A stretch of DNA of 64,000 bases from Microbacterium azadirachtae (GCF_000956505.1 NZ_JYIX01000033.1:62001-126000), one strand, 5' to 3'; positions 24,494-34,057 are shown, numbered from the stretch's first letter. The notes: generated by a model not told the origin, from the sequence alone. Program-made: numbers and translations.

Positions 24494-26050
24494 ATGACCG
24501 ACGCCCCCTCCGACGCCCCGTCGACGCAGAGCGACCTCAGCGCCACGACAGGCGGCGACGCCGTCGGATCCGGCATCGACCCGACCGACCTCGCGACCAC
24601 CCTCAGGGTGCTCGCCGAACTTCACGGGCTCGACCAGGACCACCCCGACTTCATCGCCGTCCGCCGGGGGACCTCGGCCATGTTCAAGGCCGCCAAGCGG
24701 GTCCGTCGCCGGGAGATCCGCGATGCGATCGCCGAGGCCGACCGCGCTGTCATCGCGGCGACCGCGACGGGTGCTCCGGATCGCATCGACGACGAGACGC
24801 GCGGTCTCGACCTCGAGAGCAGCGTGACGGATGCGCCGACCGCCGGCGAGCTGCTGAAGCCCCGCAACTGCTACATCTGCAAGCAGTCGTACACGACGGT
24901 CGACGCGTTCTACCACCAGCTCTGCCCCGATTGCGCCCGGTTCAGCCACGGCAAGCGCAACGCCCGCACCGACCTCGCGGGCAAGCGCGCGCTGCTCACC
25001 GGAGGGCGCGCCAAGATCGGCATGCACATCGCGCTGCGGCTGCTCCGCGACGGCGCGCACACCACGATCACGACCCGGTTCCCGCGTGACGCGGTGCGCC
25101 GGTTCGCGGCGCTCCCGGACTCGGCCGACTGGCTGCACCGGCTCCGCGTCGTCGGCATCGACCTGCGCGACCCCGCCCAGGTGATCGCGCTCGCCGACTC
25201 GGTCGCGGCGCAGGGTCCGCTCGACATCCTCATCAACAACGCCGCGCAGACCGTGCGCCGCTCGCCCGGCGCGTACTCGCTGCTCGCCGATGCCGAGCTG
25301 CAGCCGCTCCCGAACGGGCCGCTGCCCGAGATGGAGACCTTCGGACACACCGCGGATCCGCACCCCGAGGCGCTGCAGGCGTCGGTCGACGCGCACCCCC
25401 TGCTGTCGATCGCGTCGCTCGGCGGCACGATCGCGGAGCGGGGCGGGCAGGCGCTCACCGCCGAGGAGTTGGCCCGGCTCGCGATGGCGCCCGGATCCTC
25501 CTCCCTCGCGAAGCACGCGGACGGCACGGCGATCGACGCGGGCGGCCTCGTCCCGGACGTGAACCGCGTGAACAGCTGGGTGCAGAGCGTGGACCAGGTG
25601 GATCCGCTCGAGATGCTCGAGGTGCAGCTCTGCAACACGACGGCGCCGTTCCTGCTCATCAGCCGACTGCGTCCGGCGATGGCCGCGTCGCCCGCCCGAC
25701 GCAAGCACATCGTGAACGTCTCGGCGATGGAGGGCCAGTTCTCCCGCCGGTACAAGGGTCCGGGGCACCCGCACACGAACATGGCGAAGGCCGCGCTGAA
25801 CATGCTCACCCGGACGAGCGCCGGCGAGATGCTGGAGACCGACGGGATCCTGATGACCGCCGTCGACACGGGGTGGATCACCGACGAGCGCCCGCACTAC
25901 ACGAAGGTGCGCCTCGCCGAGGAAGGCTTCCACGCTCCGCTCGACCTCGTCGACGGCGCGGCCCGCGTGTACGACCCGATCGTGCGCGGCGAGTCCGGCG
26001 AGGACGTCCACGGCGTGTTCCTGAAGGACTACGAGTCCAGCCCCTGGTGA
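24494..26050 (+). CDS. SDR-like protein with N-terminal zinc ribbon and no catalytic Tyr
   Basis: 518 residues, twice the size of a normal SDR. Residues 28-100 are helical (TTLRVLAELHGLDQDHPDFI); a four-Cys zinc ribbon follows (CYIC at 126-129, CPDC at 144-147), then an SDR-like Rossmann domain from about 160. The cofactor loop reads TGGRAKIG (169-176) instead of TGxxxGIG; NNAAQT is present. A roughly 110-residue insertion follows before VQLCNTTAPFLL. At the active site HTNMAKAALNMLTRTS keeps the Lys, but the position of the catalytic Tyr is Thr. The start is set by the leaderless promoter. The role is unknown; homologues with this architecture may act on unusual substrates or as regulators. 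Confidence 0.85.
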   Translation: MTDAPSDAPSTQSDLSATTGGDAVGSGIDPTDLATTLRVLAELHGLDQDHPDFIAVRRGTSAMFKAAKRVRRREIRDAIAEADRAVIAATATGAPDRIDDETRGLDLESSVTDAPTAGELLKPRNCYICKQSYTTVDAFYHQLCPDCARFSHGKRNARTDLAGKRALLTGGRAKIGMHIALRLLRDGAHTTITTRFPRDAVRRFAALPDSADWLHRLRVVGIDLRDPAQVIALADSVAAQGPLDILINNAAQTVRRSPGAYSLLADAELQPLPNGPLPEMETFGHTADPHPEALQASVDAHPLLSIASLGGTIAERGGQALTAEELARLAMAPGSSSLAKHADGTAIDAGGLVPDVNRVNSWVQSVDQVDPLEMLEVQLCNTTAPFLLISRLRPAMAASPARRKHIVNVSAMEGQFSRRYKGPGHPHTNMAKAALNMLTRTSAGEMLETDGILMTAVDTGWITDERPHYTKVRLAEEGFHAPLDLVDGAARVYDPIVRGESGEDVHGVFLKDYESSPW

Positions 26051-26097
26051 CCCCGGCGTCTCGGCGCCTGCCCTTCGCTCAGCCCTCCTACCTTCGA

Positions 26098-26143
26098 GTC
26101 GTCCCCGTCAGCGGCGCCTATAGCGTCCGCTGATGGGGACGAC
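26098..26143. repeat. Family C palindromic repeat, copy 1
   Basis: Arms GTCGTCCCCGTCAGCGG and CCGCTGATGGGGACGAC pair over 17 bp with one G-T wobble around the loop CGCCTATAGCGT. It lies 48 bp after a stop codon and may act as terminator. Preceded by CCTTCGA. Confidence 0.85.
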
Positions 26144-26266
26144 CGCGAGATGGGACGCGCCGCGCCGCGCCGTCTCGGCGGAGGCGGCGTGGTGCCAGGG
26201 ATCCGCGGCGGTACTCTGAGCGCACCGGGTCGCTGCCAGCGTCCGGCACCGACCGAGGAGGCTGTC

Positions 26267-26695
26267 ATGGTTCCCGAGATCAACTACTGGGCCGTTCTGC
26301 TGGCGACCGCATCGAGCATGGTCGTCGGATCCATCTGGTACGCCCGCGGCGTGCTCGGCACCCGCTGGGCCCGCCTCGCGGGGGTCGACCTCGACAACCC
26401 CAAGGGCAGCCCTGTCCTCGCCATCATCGCGACCGTGATCGTGAGCTTCCTCACGGCCTGGGTGCTCGCGGGGGCCACGGCGATCGCCTGGCACTTCTAC
26501 GGTGGATCCTTCTTCCTCTCGGCGCTCGTCACGGCGATCACGCTGTGGATGGGATTCACGGCGGCGCGGTTCATCACGCACGACGCCTTCGAGGGGCGCC
26601 CCAGTTCGCTGACCGTGATGAACATCGCGCACGAACTCGTCACGGTCGTGGTGATGGCCGTCCTGATCGGCGTCTGGCCGCCGGCCCTCGGCTGA
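26267..26695 (+). CDS. DUF1761 family membrane protein
   Basis: 142 residues with four predicted membrane helices: INYWAVLLATASSMVVGSIWY, then AIIATVIVSFLTAWVLAGA, a third around LSALVTAITLWMGFTAA and a C-terminal ELVTVVVMAVLIGVW. The first helix (NYWAVLLA...GSIWY) and the GFTAARF turn match the DUF1761 family of unknown function. ATG 26267 follows GAGGAGG. Single gene flanked by family C repeats. Confidence 0.82.
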   Translation: MVPEINYWAVLLATASSMVVGSIWYARGVLGTRWARLAGVDLDNPKGSPVLAIIATVIVSFLTAWVLAGATAIAWHFYGGSFFLSALVTAITLWMGFTAARFITHDAFEGRPSSLTVMNIAHELVTVVVMAVLIGVWPPALG

Positions 26696-26795
26696 CCGCA
26701 CCGTCCGCCACGGCTGACCGCGCCGTCCGCCTCGACTGACCGCGCCGTTCGTCCTCGGTTGACCGCGCTGCCTTCGGCCGACCGCGCTGCCGGCT
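26691..26795 (+). repeat. Degenerate 22-bp tandem repeat
   Basis: About five copies of a unit close to CGGCTGACCGCGCCGTCCGCC follow the stop of the DUF1761 gene, the first overlapping its last codons. Function unknown. Confidence 0.65.
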
Positions 26796-26846
26796 CTCGG
26801 CTCGCCTCCGTTCTGCTGCCCCCTCTGGTGGCCCCTCCCACTTCGA

Positions 26847-26892
26847 GTCGTCCCCGTCAGCGGAGCCCATAGCGTCCGCTGACGGGGACGAC
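26847..26892. repeat. Family C palindromic repeat, copy 2
   Basis: GTCGTCCCCGTCAGCGG pairs with CCGCTGACGGGGACGAC perfectly (17 bp); loop AGCCCATAGCGT. Located between converging genes; preceded by CACTTCGA as in copy 1. Confidence 0.88.
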
Positions 26893-26908
26893 CGCGGAAT
26901 GGGGTGCG

Positions 26909-27499
26909 TCAGCGGCGGATCGCGTAGCGGTGCAGGGTGACGCCCTGGTCGTAGGCGGCCTGCTCGAGCAGATCGAGGATCACCGGCGCCCTGGTCTCGC
27001 CGGGGCGCGGATCGTCGAACAGCGGGCGGCCGGATCCGAGGATCGCCGGATGCGTGAACAGCAGGAGCTCGTCGAGAAGCCCCGCCTCGAGCAGCGCGGT
27101 GGCGAGTGTTGCCCCGCCCACGCCGATGCTGCCCTCGGTCTCGGCGCGGACCTCAGCGAGCCGGGATACTGCATCCTCTCCGATGACCTGCGTATGGAAC
27201 GGGGCCTCGGTGCGGGTGCGCGAGACGAGGATCTTCGGCTTGTCGGTCCAGATCGCGCCGTACTCCTGCATGAACGCGGGCAGCGAGGCGTCGTCGCGCG
27301 CGGCGGGCCAGAACGACTCCATGATCTCGAACACGCGCCGGCCCTGCACCATGAGCGCGAGGTCCGCGGCGCGGCGGTTGAACTCGCGATGCAGCGCCTC
27401 GTCGATCCGCATCCAGTCGCCGCCGCCCTCGTCGCCGGGGGCGGCTTCGATCCGCAGATCGAGGGACACGTTCATCCAGTACACGAACCGGCCGGCCAT
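26909..27499 (-). CDS. Dihydrofolate reductase family protein (RibD C-terminal-like)
   Basis: 196 residues of the DHFR/RibD-C fold. GRFVYWMNVSLDLRIE at the N-terminus, ALMVQGRRVFEIMESFWPAA near 48-67, the NADPH-binding IGVGGATLATALLEAGLLDE near 125-144 and HPAILGSGRPLFDD near 150-163 are typical of the YwjB/YyaP group. It probably reduces a pterin-like or unknown heterocycle with NADPH. ATG 27499 follows GGGAGAGG. Single gene; it converges on the DUF1761 gene, with a family C hairpin between. Confidence 0.88.
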   Translation of the reverse strand: MAGRFVYWMNVSLDLRIEAAPGDEGGGDWMRIDEALHREFNRRAADLALMVQGRRVFEIMESFWPAARDDASLPAFMQEYGAIWTDKPKILVSRTRTEAPFHTQVIGEDAVSRLAEVRAETEGSIGVGGATLATALLEAGLLDELLLFTHPAILGSGRPLFDDPRPGETRAPVILDLLEQAAYDQGVTLHRYAIRR

Positions 27500-27588
27500 G
27501 CGCCTCTCCCATCGTCGGGGACGCTCTCGACGCTAACCCCGGCCCCCCGCAGGCGCAACGCCCCCTCGTGGTGACGCCCACCAACAGA

Positions 27589-27634
27589 GTCGTCCCCGTG
27601 AGCGGACGCCATAGGCGCCGCTGACGGGGACGAC
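27589..27634. repeat. Family C palindromic repeat, copy 3
   Basis: GTCGTCCCCGTGAGCGG versus CCGCTGACGGGGACGAC pairs with one mismatch; loop ACGCCATAGGCG. It lies 15 bp beyond the purQ stop, consistent with a terminator for purS-purQ. Confidence 0.88.
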
Positions 27635-27648
27635 TCGGAAGTAGGAGA

Positions 27649-28352
<704 letters not shown>

Positions 28353-28356
<4 letters not shown>

Positions 28357-28601
28357 TCGGCGACCTCGATGCCGACCACGTCCTCGATCACGGAGTTGGA
28401 GAGCACCTCTTCGGCGATCCGCCGGGCCTCGGCGAGCACGTCGTCGGTGACCTCACCGTCGACGGTGAGCTCGAAGCGCTTGCCGATGCGGACGTCGCTG
28501 AACGCGGTCACGCCGGTGCGGGCGAAAGCTCCGGAGACGGCCTTCCCCTGCGGGTCGAGCAGTTCGGACTTGGGCATGACGTCGACGACGATGGTGGGCA
28601 T
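28353..28601 (-). CDS. purS: Phosphoribosylformylglycinamidine synthase subunit PurS
   Basis: 82 residues, normal for PurS, which bridges PurQ and PurL in the FGAM synthase complex. [20 protein letters not shown] and the VRIGKRFEL motif are diagnostic. ATG 28601 follows GGAG. A TAGACT -10-like box lies about 35 bp upstream. Operon with purQ. Confidence 0.96.
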
Positions 28602-28671
28602 TCGAGGCTCCGAAATGTCGCGGGCGGGAGGGCGCGTCCAGTCTACCGTCCGGCGAGAGGCCGGACCGCGG

Positions 28672-29193
28672 TCAGCTGCGGAACACCGTGTGCACGTCGC
28701 CGACGACGTCGCGGCCGCCGAGCCCGTCGATCTCGAAGAGCACCGAGATCCCGGCGACGTGGTAGCCGAGCTGCTCGACGATCCTGCGGCCCGCGGCCAG
28801 GGTGCCGCCGGTGGCGAGCACGTCGTCGATGAGCAGGATGCGGGATCCCGCGGGCAGGTCGTCGTGCATCTCGATCGTGGCGGTGCCGTACTCCAGCGCG
28901 TAGTCCACGGACGCGGCCGGCAGGGGCAGCTTGCCCGCCTTGCGGATCGGCACGAAGCCGGTCCCCGCCTCGATCGCGGCGGCTCCGGCGAGGATGAAGC
29001 CGCGCGCCTCGATCCCGGCGACGACGTCGAAGGATCCGCGGAACGGCGCGACGAGCGCCTCGGTCGTCGCCTGCAGCGCTTCGCGGTCCGCCAGCAGCGG
29101 CGTGATGTCGCGGAACAGGATGCCCGGCTCCGGGTGGTCCGGGATCGAGCGGATGAGCGATTCGGCACGGACGAGCGCGGGCGAGGAGGTCAC
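28672..29193 (-). CDS. apt: Adenine phosphoribosyltransferase
   Basis: 173 residues. It salvages adenine to AMP using PRPP. PRPP-binding motif ILLIDDVLATGGTLAAG near 118-134; IPDHPEPGILFRDITPLL near 17-34 and GIEARGFILAG near 60-70 are Apt signatures. The GTG at 29193 lies 6 bases after a TACCCT box, indicating a leaderless message; no better start exists. It lies just upstream of purS on the same strand but separately promoted. Confidence 0.95.
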   Translation of the reverse strand: MTSSPALVRAESLIRSIPDHPEPGILFRDITPLLADREALQATTEALVAPFRGSFDVVAGIEARGFILAGAAAIEAGTGFVPIRKAGKLPLPAASVDYALEYGTATIEMHDDLPAGSRILLIDDVLATGGTLAAGRRIVEQLGYHVAGISVLFEIDGLGGRDVVGDVHTVFRS

Positions 29194-29199
29194 CGGTCC

Positions 29200-29205
29200 A
29201 GGGTA
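29200..29205 (-). promoter_or_regulatory. -10 box of leaderless apt promoter
   Basis: TACCCT on the minus strand ends 6 bases before the apt GTG. Confidence 0.5.
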
Positions 29206-29232
29206 CGCGGGCGGGCGCATCCAGTCCGTCTG

Positions 29233-29261
29233 TTGACATCGTGGGAGCGCTCCCATAGCCT
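29233..29261 (+). promoter_or_regulatory. GH1 promoter with CebR-type operator
   Basis: -35 TTGACA at 29233-29238 and -10 TAGCCT at 29256-29261 have 17-bp spacing. The perfect palindrome TGGGAGCGCTCCCA at 29242-29255 exactly fills the spacer; this is the known actinobacterial CebR/BglR-type operator sequence. The LacI-family gene at 30876 is the likely repressor. Confidence 0.85.
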
Positions 29262-29396
29262 GATCCGGATCGCCGGGAGAGCCCTCATGCGGCACGAGCG
29301 CCGCACCGCGAGCGTCCGTGAGGAGCACCCCCTCGCGAACCCCGCCGCGAATCCACCACCGCGCCGACCCGACGACGCACCAGCGAAGGAGCGCCC

Positions 29397-30872
29397 TTGA
29401 ACACGTCCGTCCGCCGATTCCCCGACGGCTTCCTGTTCGGAGCCGCCACCGCCGCCTACCAGATCGAGGGCGCCGCCTTCGAGGACGGCCGCACCGCATC
29501 GATCTGGGACGCCTTCGCCCGCGAACCCGGTGCGGTGCTGAACGGCGAGACCGGCGACGTCGCGTGCGACCACTACCACCGGTACGCCGACGACGTGCGG
29601 CTCATGGGCGAGCTCGGCCTGCAGGCCTACCGCTTCTCCACCTCCTGGGCGCGAGTGCGGCCGGACGGCGGCGCGGTCAACCCCGCCGGCCTCGCGTTCT
29701 ACGACCGCCTCGTCGACGAGCTGCTCGCAGGCGGCATCGTGCCCTGGCTCACGCTGTACCACTGGGACCTGCCCCAGGCGCTCGAGGAGAAGGGCGGCTG
29801 GACCTCCCGCGACACGGCGGAGCGCTTCGTCGAATACGCGCTCAGCGTGCACGACGCGCTCGGCGACCGGGTGCAGCACTGGACCACGCTCAACGAGCCC
29901 TGGTGCTCCTCGTTCCTGTCCTACACCGCAGGCGTGCATGCGCCGGGGCGGGTCGGCATCGAGGACGGCATGCTCGCCGCGCACCACCTGCTGCTCGCGC
30001 ACGGCCGTACGGTCCAGGCGCTCCGGGAACGGGATCCGCGGCTCGACCTCGGGATCACGCTGAACCTCACGGTCGCCGATCCGGCCGACGCCCGGGATCC
30101 CGCCGACGTCGACGCCGCGCGCCGCATCGACGGGCAGTTCAACCGCTGGTTCCTGGACCCGGTGCTCCGCGGCGCCTACCCGGCCGACGTCGTCTCCGAC
30201 ATCCGCGAGGTGGATCCGATCGCCGTGCGCCGCTGGGCCGCCGCGATCCACGAGGGCGACCTCGACACCATCGCCGCGCCACTGGACTGCCTCGGCGTCA
30301 ACTACTACCACGGGGAGCTCCTCTCCGGGACTCCGCAGCCGGGCAGCGCGGGCACGCCGCACGACGGCGGTGTCGAGGGAGAGAACGTGCGCCGCACGCG
30401 CTCTCCGTTCCCCGCCGCGGATGACGTGCACTGGGTCGAGCGCGGGCTGCCGCGGACGGGCATGGACTGGGAGGTGCAGCCAGAGGGGCTCACCCGGCTG
30501 CTGCGCCGGCTCGGCACCGAGTACGCGCCGGGGCTGCCGCTCTACGTGACCGAGAACGGCGCGGCGTACGACGACGAGGTCGAGGGTGCGCGCGTGGCCG
30601 ACCCCGCGACGGGGGTCAGGACGGGCGGGCTCGTGCACGACGCCGAACGGGCCATGTTCCTGCGCGAGCACGTCGCGGCGACCTACGACGCGATCGAGGA
30701 GGGCGTCGACGTGCGCGGCTACTTCGCGTGGTCGCTGCTCGACAACTACGAGTGGTCCTGGGGCTACGGCAAGCGGTTCGGGATCGTGCGGGTCGACTAC
30801 GACACGCAGGAGCGGATCGTGAAGGACTCCGGCCGCGAGTACGCCAGGATCATCGCCGCCCGGGCGGTCTGA
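29397..30872 (+). CDS. Beta-glucosidase, glycoside hydrolase family 1
   Basis: 491 residues, cytosolic, normal GH1 length. It cleaves beta-glucosides such as cellobiose. N-terminal signature FLFGAATAAYQIEGA (12-26), acid/base Glu167 in TLNEP, nucleophile Glu386 in YVTENGAA, and the C-terminal SLLDNYEWSWGYGKRFGI. The TTG at 29397 is supported by AAGGAG six bases upstream. It is co-transcribed with a LacI-type regulator 4 bp downstream. The CebR-type operator in the promoter suggests induction by cellobiose or another beta-glucoside. Confidence 0.95.
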   Translation: MNTSVRRFPDGFLFGAATAAYQIEGAAFEDGRTASIWDAFAREPGAVLNGETGDVACDHYHRYADDVRLMGELGLQAYRFSTSWARVRPDGGAVNPAGLAFYDRLVDELLAGGIVPWLTLYHWDLPQALEEKGGWTSRDTAERFVEYALSVHDALGDRVQHWTTLNEPWCSSFLSYTAGVHAPGRVGIEDGMLAAHHLLLAHGRTVQALRERDPRLDLGITLNLTVADPADARDPADVDAARRIDGQFNRWFLDPVLRGAYPADVVSDIREVDPIAVRRWAAAIHEGDLDTIAAPLDCLGVNYYHGELLSGTPQPGSAGTPHDGGVEGENVRRTRSPFPAADDVHWVERGLPRTGMDWEVQPEGLTRLLRRLGTEYAPGLPLYVTENGAAYDDEVEGARVADPATGVRTGGLVHDAERAMFLREHVAATYDAIEEGVDVRGYFAWSLLDNYEWSWGYGKRFGIVRVDYDTQERIVKDSGREYARIIAARAV

Positions 30873-30875
30873 GAC

Positions 30876-31910
30876 ATGGACGACGGGATGGGGTCGAGCG
30901 TCGGGCGCGCCACGATCGAGGAGGTCGCCGCTGCGGCGGGCGTCTCCCGGTCGACGGTGTCGCGGGTCGTGAACGGGTCGACCGCGGTGAGCCCGCACGC
31001 GCTCGCGGCGGTGCAGGATGCGATCGCGCGCCTCGGCTACGTCCCCAACCGCGCGGCGCGCTCGCTCGCCCTGCGGCAGACGCACGCGATCGCCCTCGTC
31101 GTGCCGGAGGACACCCGGCGCTTCTTCGGCGACCCCTACTTCGGCGCGGTCGTGGCGGGGATCAGCGACCGGATCGCACGCTCGGACTACATCCTGAACC
31201 TGCTGATCGCGAGCGACGACCCGGGCGGCCGGATGACGGGTTTCGTGCGCAACGGCGGAGTGGACGGCGCGATCATCCTGTCCCACCACAACAGCGACGC
31301 CTTCGTCGATCGCATCGTCGAGGCGGTGCCCGTCGTGTTCGGCGGCCGCCGTACGAACGGCGGCGAGGACGACTGGTTCGTGGACGTGGACAACGTCACC
31401 GGCGGCCGGCAGGCCGTCCAGCATCTGCGGGACATCGGGCGGCGGCGGATCGCGACCGTGACCGGACCGCTGTCGATGGCGGGCGCCGTGGACCGGCTCG
31501 CCGGGTTCCGCGAGCGCCTCGCCGAGGACGGGCTGGAGCCGTTCGCCGAGATCGCGGGCGACTACTCCGAGGCCAGCGGGGCGCGGGCGGCGCAGCAGCT
31601 GCTGCAGCGCGCCGCCGAACCCGGGGGAGCGCTGCCCGACGCGGTCTTCGCGGCGAGCGACCTCATGGCCCGCGGCGTGCTGCGCACGCTCCGCGGCGCG
31701 GGTGTGCGGATCCCCGAGGACGTCGCGATCATCGGCTTCGACGACTCGCCCGTGGCGCTCTCGACGGATCCGCCGCTCACGACGATCCGCCAGCCCATGC
31801 ACGCGCAGGGCGAGGCGCTCGCGGGCGTACTGATCGATCGGCTCACCGGGGCCGCGCCTGCGCACCGCACGACGCTCGGCACCGAGCTGGTGGTGCGCGG
31901 GTCTGCGTAA
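30876..31910 (+). CDS. LacI family regulator (CebR-like)
   Basis: 344 residues. N-terminal helix-turn-helix and hinge (TIEEVAAAAGVSRSTVSRVV at about 13-32, GYVPNRAARSLA near 58-69), then a periplasmic-binding-protein-like sugar domain ending near IGFDDSPVALSTDPPLTTIR. It lies 4 bp after the GH1 gene and is probably autoregulated through TGGGAGCGCTCCCA at 29242-29255. The effector is likely a beta-glucoside. Confidence 0.92.
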   Translation: MDDGMGSSVGRATIEEVAAAAGVSRSTVSRVVNGSTAVSPHALAAVQDAIARLGYVPNRAARSLALRQTHAIALVVPEDTRRFFGDPYFGAVVAGISDRIARSDYILNLLIASDDPGGRMTGFVRNGGVDGAIILSHHNSDAFVDRIVEAVPVVFGGRRTNGGEDDWFVDVDNVTGGRQAVQHLRDIGRRRIATVTGPLSMAGAVDRLAGFRERLAEDGLEPFAEIAGDYSEASGARAAQQLLQRAAEPGGALPDAVFAASDLMARGVLRTLRGAGVRIPEDVAIIGFDDSPVALSTDPPLTTIRQPMHAQGEALAGVLIDRLTGAAPAHRTTLGTELVVRGSA

Positions 31911-32003
31911 GGCGGGTCGGGGCCGGTCGGCCTCGGCACCGCGAGCCCGGCAGGGACTCGACGCATAGCCGATCGGCTGATGCGGATCGGGCCGCGGCGT
32001 TCG

Positions 32004-32009
32004 TAGGCT
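32004..32009 (+). promoter_or_regulatory. -10 box of a leaderless promoter
   Basis: TAGGCT ends 6 bases before the ATG at 32016 of the sensor kinase gene. Confidence 0.55.
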
Positions 32010-32015
32010 GAGCCC

Positions 32016-33314
32016 ATGGAACCGCGGTCGGAGGCGCAGCACGATCCGACCTTCGGCGACGGCGTGCGCGGGATCCTCGCCCCGGTGCGATTCGGGCGCG
32101 CGCTGCAGGTCGTGCTCATCGCGCTGATCGTGGTGAGCGGGATCCGGTACGTGCTCCGGCATGGCGAGGGCGAGAACGCCGTGCCGGTCCTCGCCGGCGC
32201 CGCCGTGCTGGTCGTGGCCGCCGTGCTGCAGGGGCTCGTCCCCCGTCGCGGTGCGTGGCCTGCGACGTGGGCGCTCGTGGTGTGCGTGCTCTGGGCGGCC
32301 CTGACGCTCGTGGCCCCGTCGTTCGGATGGTGCGCCGTTCCGCTCGCCTTCGCGGTGCTGCAGATCCTCCCGTTCTGGCCGGCGACCGCCGCGATCACGG
32401 CGATGACCGCGGTGGTGATCGCCGCGGAGCTGCGCCTGTCCGCGCTGTTCGACCCCACGCTCGTCGCCGGCCCGATCGGGATCGCGTTCGCCACGATCGT
32501 CGCCTACCGCGCGCTGGACCGCGAGGCGCGCGCCCGTCAGCAGCTGCTCGACGAGCTCACCGCGACGCAGGCCGACCTCTCCGCCGCGCAGCACCGCGCC
32601 GGCGCGCTCGCCGAGCGCGCGAGGCTGTCGCGCGAGATCCACGATTCCGTCGGGCAGGACCTGTCCAGCATCAACCTCCTTCTGCAGGCCTCCGAACAGG
32701 GCTGGGAGCGCCGTCCCGAGGCCGCAAGGATCCAGGTGCGCGCGGCTGCGGGGACAGCGCGATCCGCGCTCGACGAGGTGCGCCGGGTGGTGCGCGACCT
32801 CGCCCCCGGCGAGCTCGAGGGCGCTGCCGGATCCCTCCCCGCCGCCCTCGCGCGGGTGGTCGAGGACGCCGCGGGGCGCGGCGTCGACGTGCAGTTCCGC
32901 AGCCACGGCACCGCCGCCGAGGTGCCCCTGCCGGTGGCGTCGGCCATCATCCGGACCGTGCGCGGGGCGCTCGCGAACGTCGCGGAGCACGCCCGTGCGA
33001 GCAGGGTCGTGGTGAGCCTGACCGCGCAACCCGACGAGCTGCGCCTCGACATCCGCGACGACGGCGTCGGCTTCGACGCCCGGCCCTCGGCGATGTCGGC
33101 CAGGGCGGCGCAGCGCCGCGCGACCGGCCGCGGCCAGGGCATCCCGGGGATGGCGGAGCGGATCGCGCAGCTCGGCGGCGAACTGCAGGTCGAGAGCGCC
33201 CCGGGGGAGGGCACGACGCTGTCCCTCGTCTTCCCCTTCGGCGAGGACGGATCCGGAGCGGATCCGAAAGGCGAGCGCGGATCCGATCCGGATCCCAAGG
33301 AGGGGATCAGATGA
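32016..33314 (+). CDS. Two-component sensor histidine kinase, NarL/DesK type
   Basis: 432 residues. The N-terminal half has five or six predicted membrane helices (about 29-165) without a large extracellular domain. The HisKA_3 dimerisation helix carries phospho-acceptor His209 (SREIHDSVGQDLSSINLLLQ), and a HATPase_c domain follows with DIRDDGVGFD near 346 and GQGIPGMAERIAQLGG near 373. It overlaps the response regulator gene by 4 bp. The small membrane sensor suggests a membrane or cell-envelope signal; the stimulus is unknown. Confidence 0.92.
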   Translation: MEPRSEAQHDPTFGDGVRGILAPVRFGRALQVVLIALIVVSGIRYVLRHGEGENAVPVLAGAAVLVVAAVLQGLVPRRGAWPATWALVVCVLWAALTLVAPSFGWCAVPLAFAVLQILPFWPATAAITAMTAVVIAAELRLSALFDPTLVAGPIGIAFATIVAYRALDREARARQQLLDELTATQADLSAAQHRAGALAERARLSREIHDSVGQDLSSINLLLQASEQGWERRPEAARIQVRAAAGTARSALDEVRRVVRDLAPGELEGAAGSLPAALARVVEDAAGRGVDVQFRSHGTAAEVPLPVASAIIRTVRGALANVAEHARASRVVVSLTAQPDELRLDIRDDGVGFDARPSAMSARAAQRRATGRGQGIPGMAERIAQLGGELQVESAPGEGTTLSLVFPFGEDGSGADPKGERGSDPDPKEGIR

Positions 33315-33937
33315 CGCTGCGGATCGTGCTCGTGGACGACCACCCCGTGGTCCGGGCGGGCGTCCGCGCCCTGCTCGAGTCGACGGACGACCTCGTGGTC
33401 GTCGGGGAGGCGTCGAACGCCGCCGACGCCGTGCGGGCGGTCGAGGCCGAGCGGCCGGACGTCGTGCTCATGGACTTGAGCCTGGGCGACGGCGAGGGCG
33501 GGATCGTCGCGACGGGCCGCATCCGCGCGCTGCCGGATTCGCCCGCCGTGCTCGTGCTGACCACGTACGACAGCGAGTCGGACATCCTGCGCGCCCTCGA
33601 CGCCGGGGCTGCGGGCTATCTCCTCAAGGACGCGCCGCCGGACCAGCTCTTCGCGGGAATACAGGCGGTCTTCCGGGGTGAGCCCGCGCTCGCCCCTTCG
33701 GTCGCCGCCGTGCTCATGCGTCGCGCCGCCTCGCCGGAGCCGCGCATGACCGAGCGCGAGGTCGAGGTGCTCGAGCTGCTGGCCGACGGACTCGGCAACC
33801 GCGAGCTCGCGAAGGCGCTGTTCGTCTCGGAGGCGACCGTGAAGTCGCACCTCTCCCACATCTACGGCAAGCTCGGCGTCGACACCAGGGCCGGAGCCGT
33901 GGCCGCCGCGATCGAGCAGCGCATCATCCGGCGCTGA
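33311..33937 (+). CDS. NarL/LuxR-type response regulator
   Basis: 208 residues: receiver domain with phospho-acceptor Asp55 (VVLMDLSLGDGEGG) and Lys in YLLKDA near 103, then a LuxR HTH at about 143-205 (MTEREVEVLELLADGLGNRE, LFVSEATVKSHLSHIYGKLG). The start overlaps the kinase stop. Partner of the preceding kinase; target genes are not evident from the window. Confidence 0.95.
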   Translation: MTLRIVLVDDHPVVRAGVRALLESTDDLVVVGEASNAADAVRAVEAERPDVVLMDLSLGDGEGGIVATGRIRALPDSPAVLVLTTYDSESDILRALDAGAAGYLLKDAPPDQLFAGIQAVFRGEPALAPSVAAVLMRRAASPEPRMTEREVEVLELLADGLGNRELAKALFVSEATVKSHLSHIYGKLGVDTRAGAVAAAIEQRIIRR

Positions 33938-33979
33938 CCGCGGCGGGCACGGGCGCCGTCTCCGCCGCGGACGCCGAAG

Positions 33980-34020
33980 CGCCCCGCCTCCCTGCCGTGC
34001 ACAGCGCAGGAGACGGGGCG
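33980..34020. terminator. Hairpin between convergent genes
   Basis: CGCCCCGcCTCC pairs with GGAGaCGGGGCG (one internal mismatch), extended by partial TGC/GCA pairing; it lies between the response regulator and the converging membrane protein gene. Confidence 0.6.
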
Positions 34021-34057
34021 TCGGTCGCCGATCCCCCCAAGAGATCGGCGCCTGCGG

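Noticed and set aside
26691..26900. Small arginine- and alanine-rich frames over the tandem repeats after the DUF1761 gene
   Set aside because: Both strands give only low-complexity translations of the 22-bp repeat without start signals.
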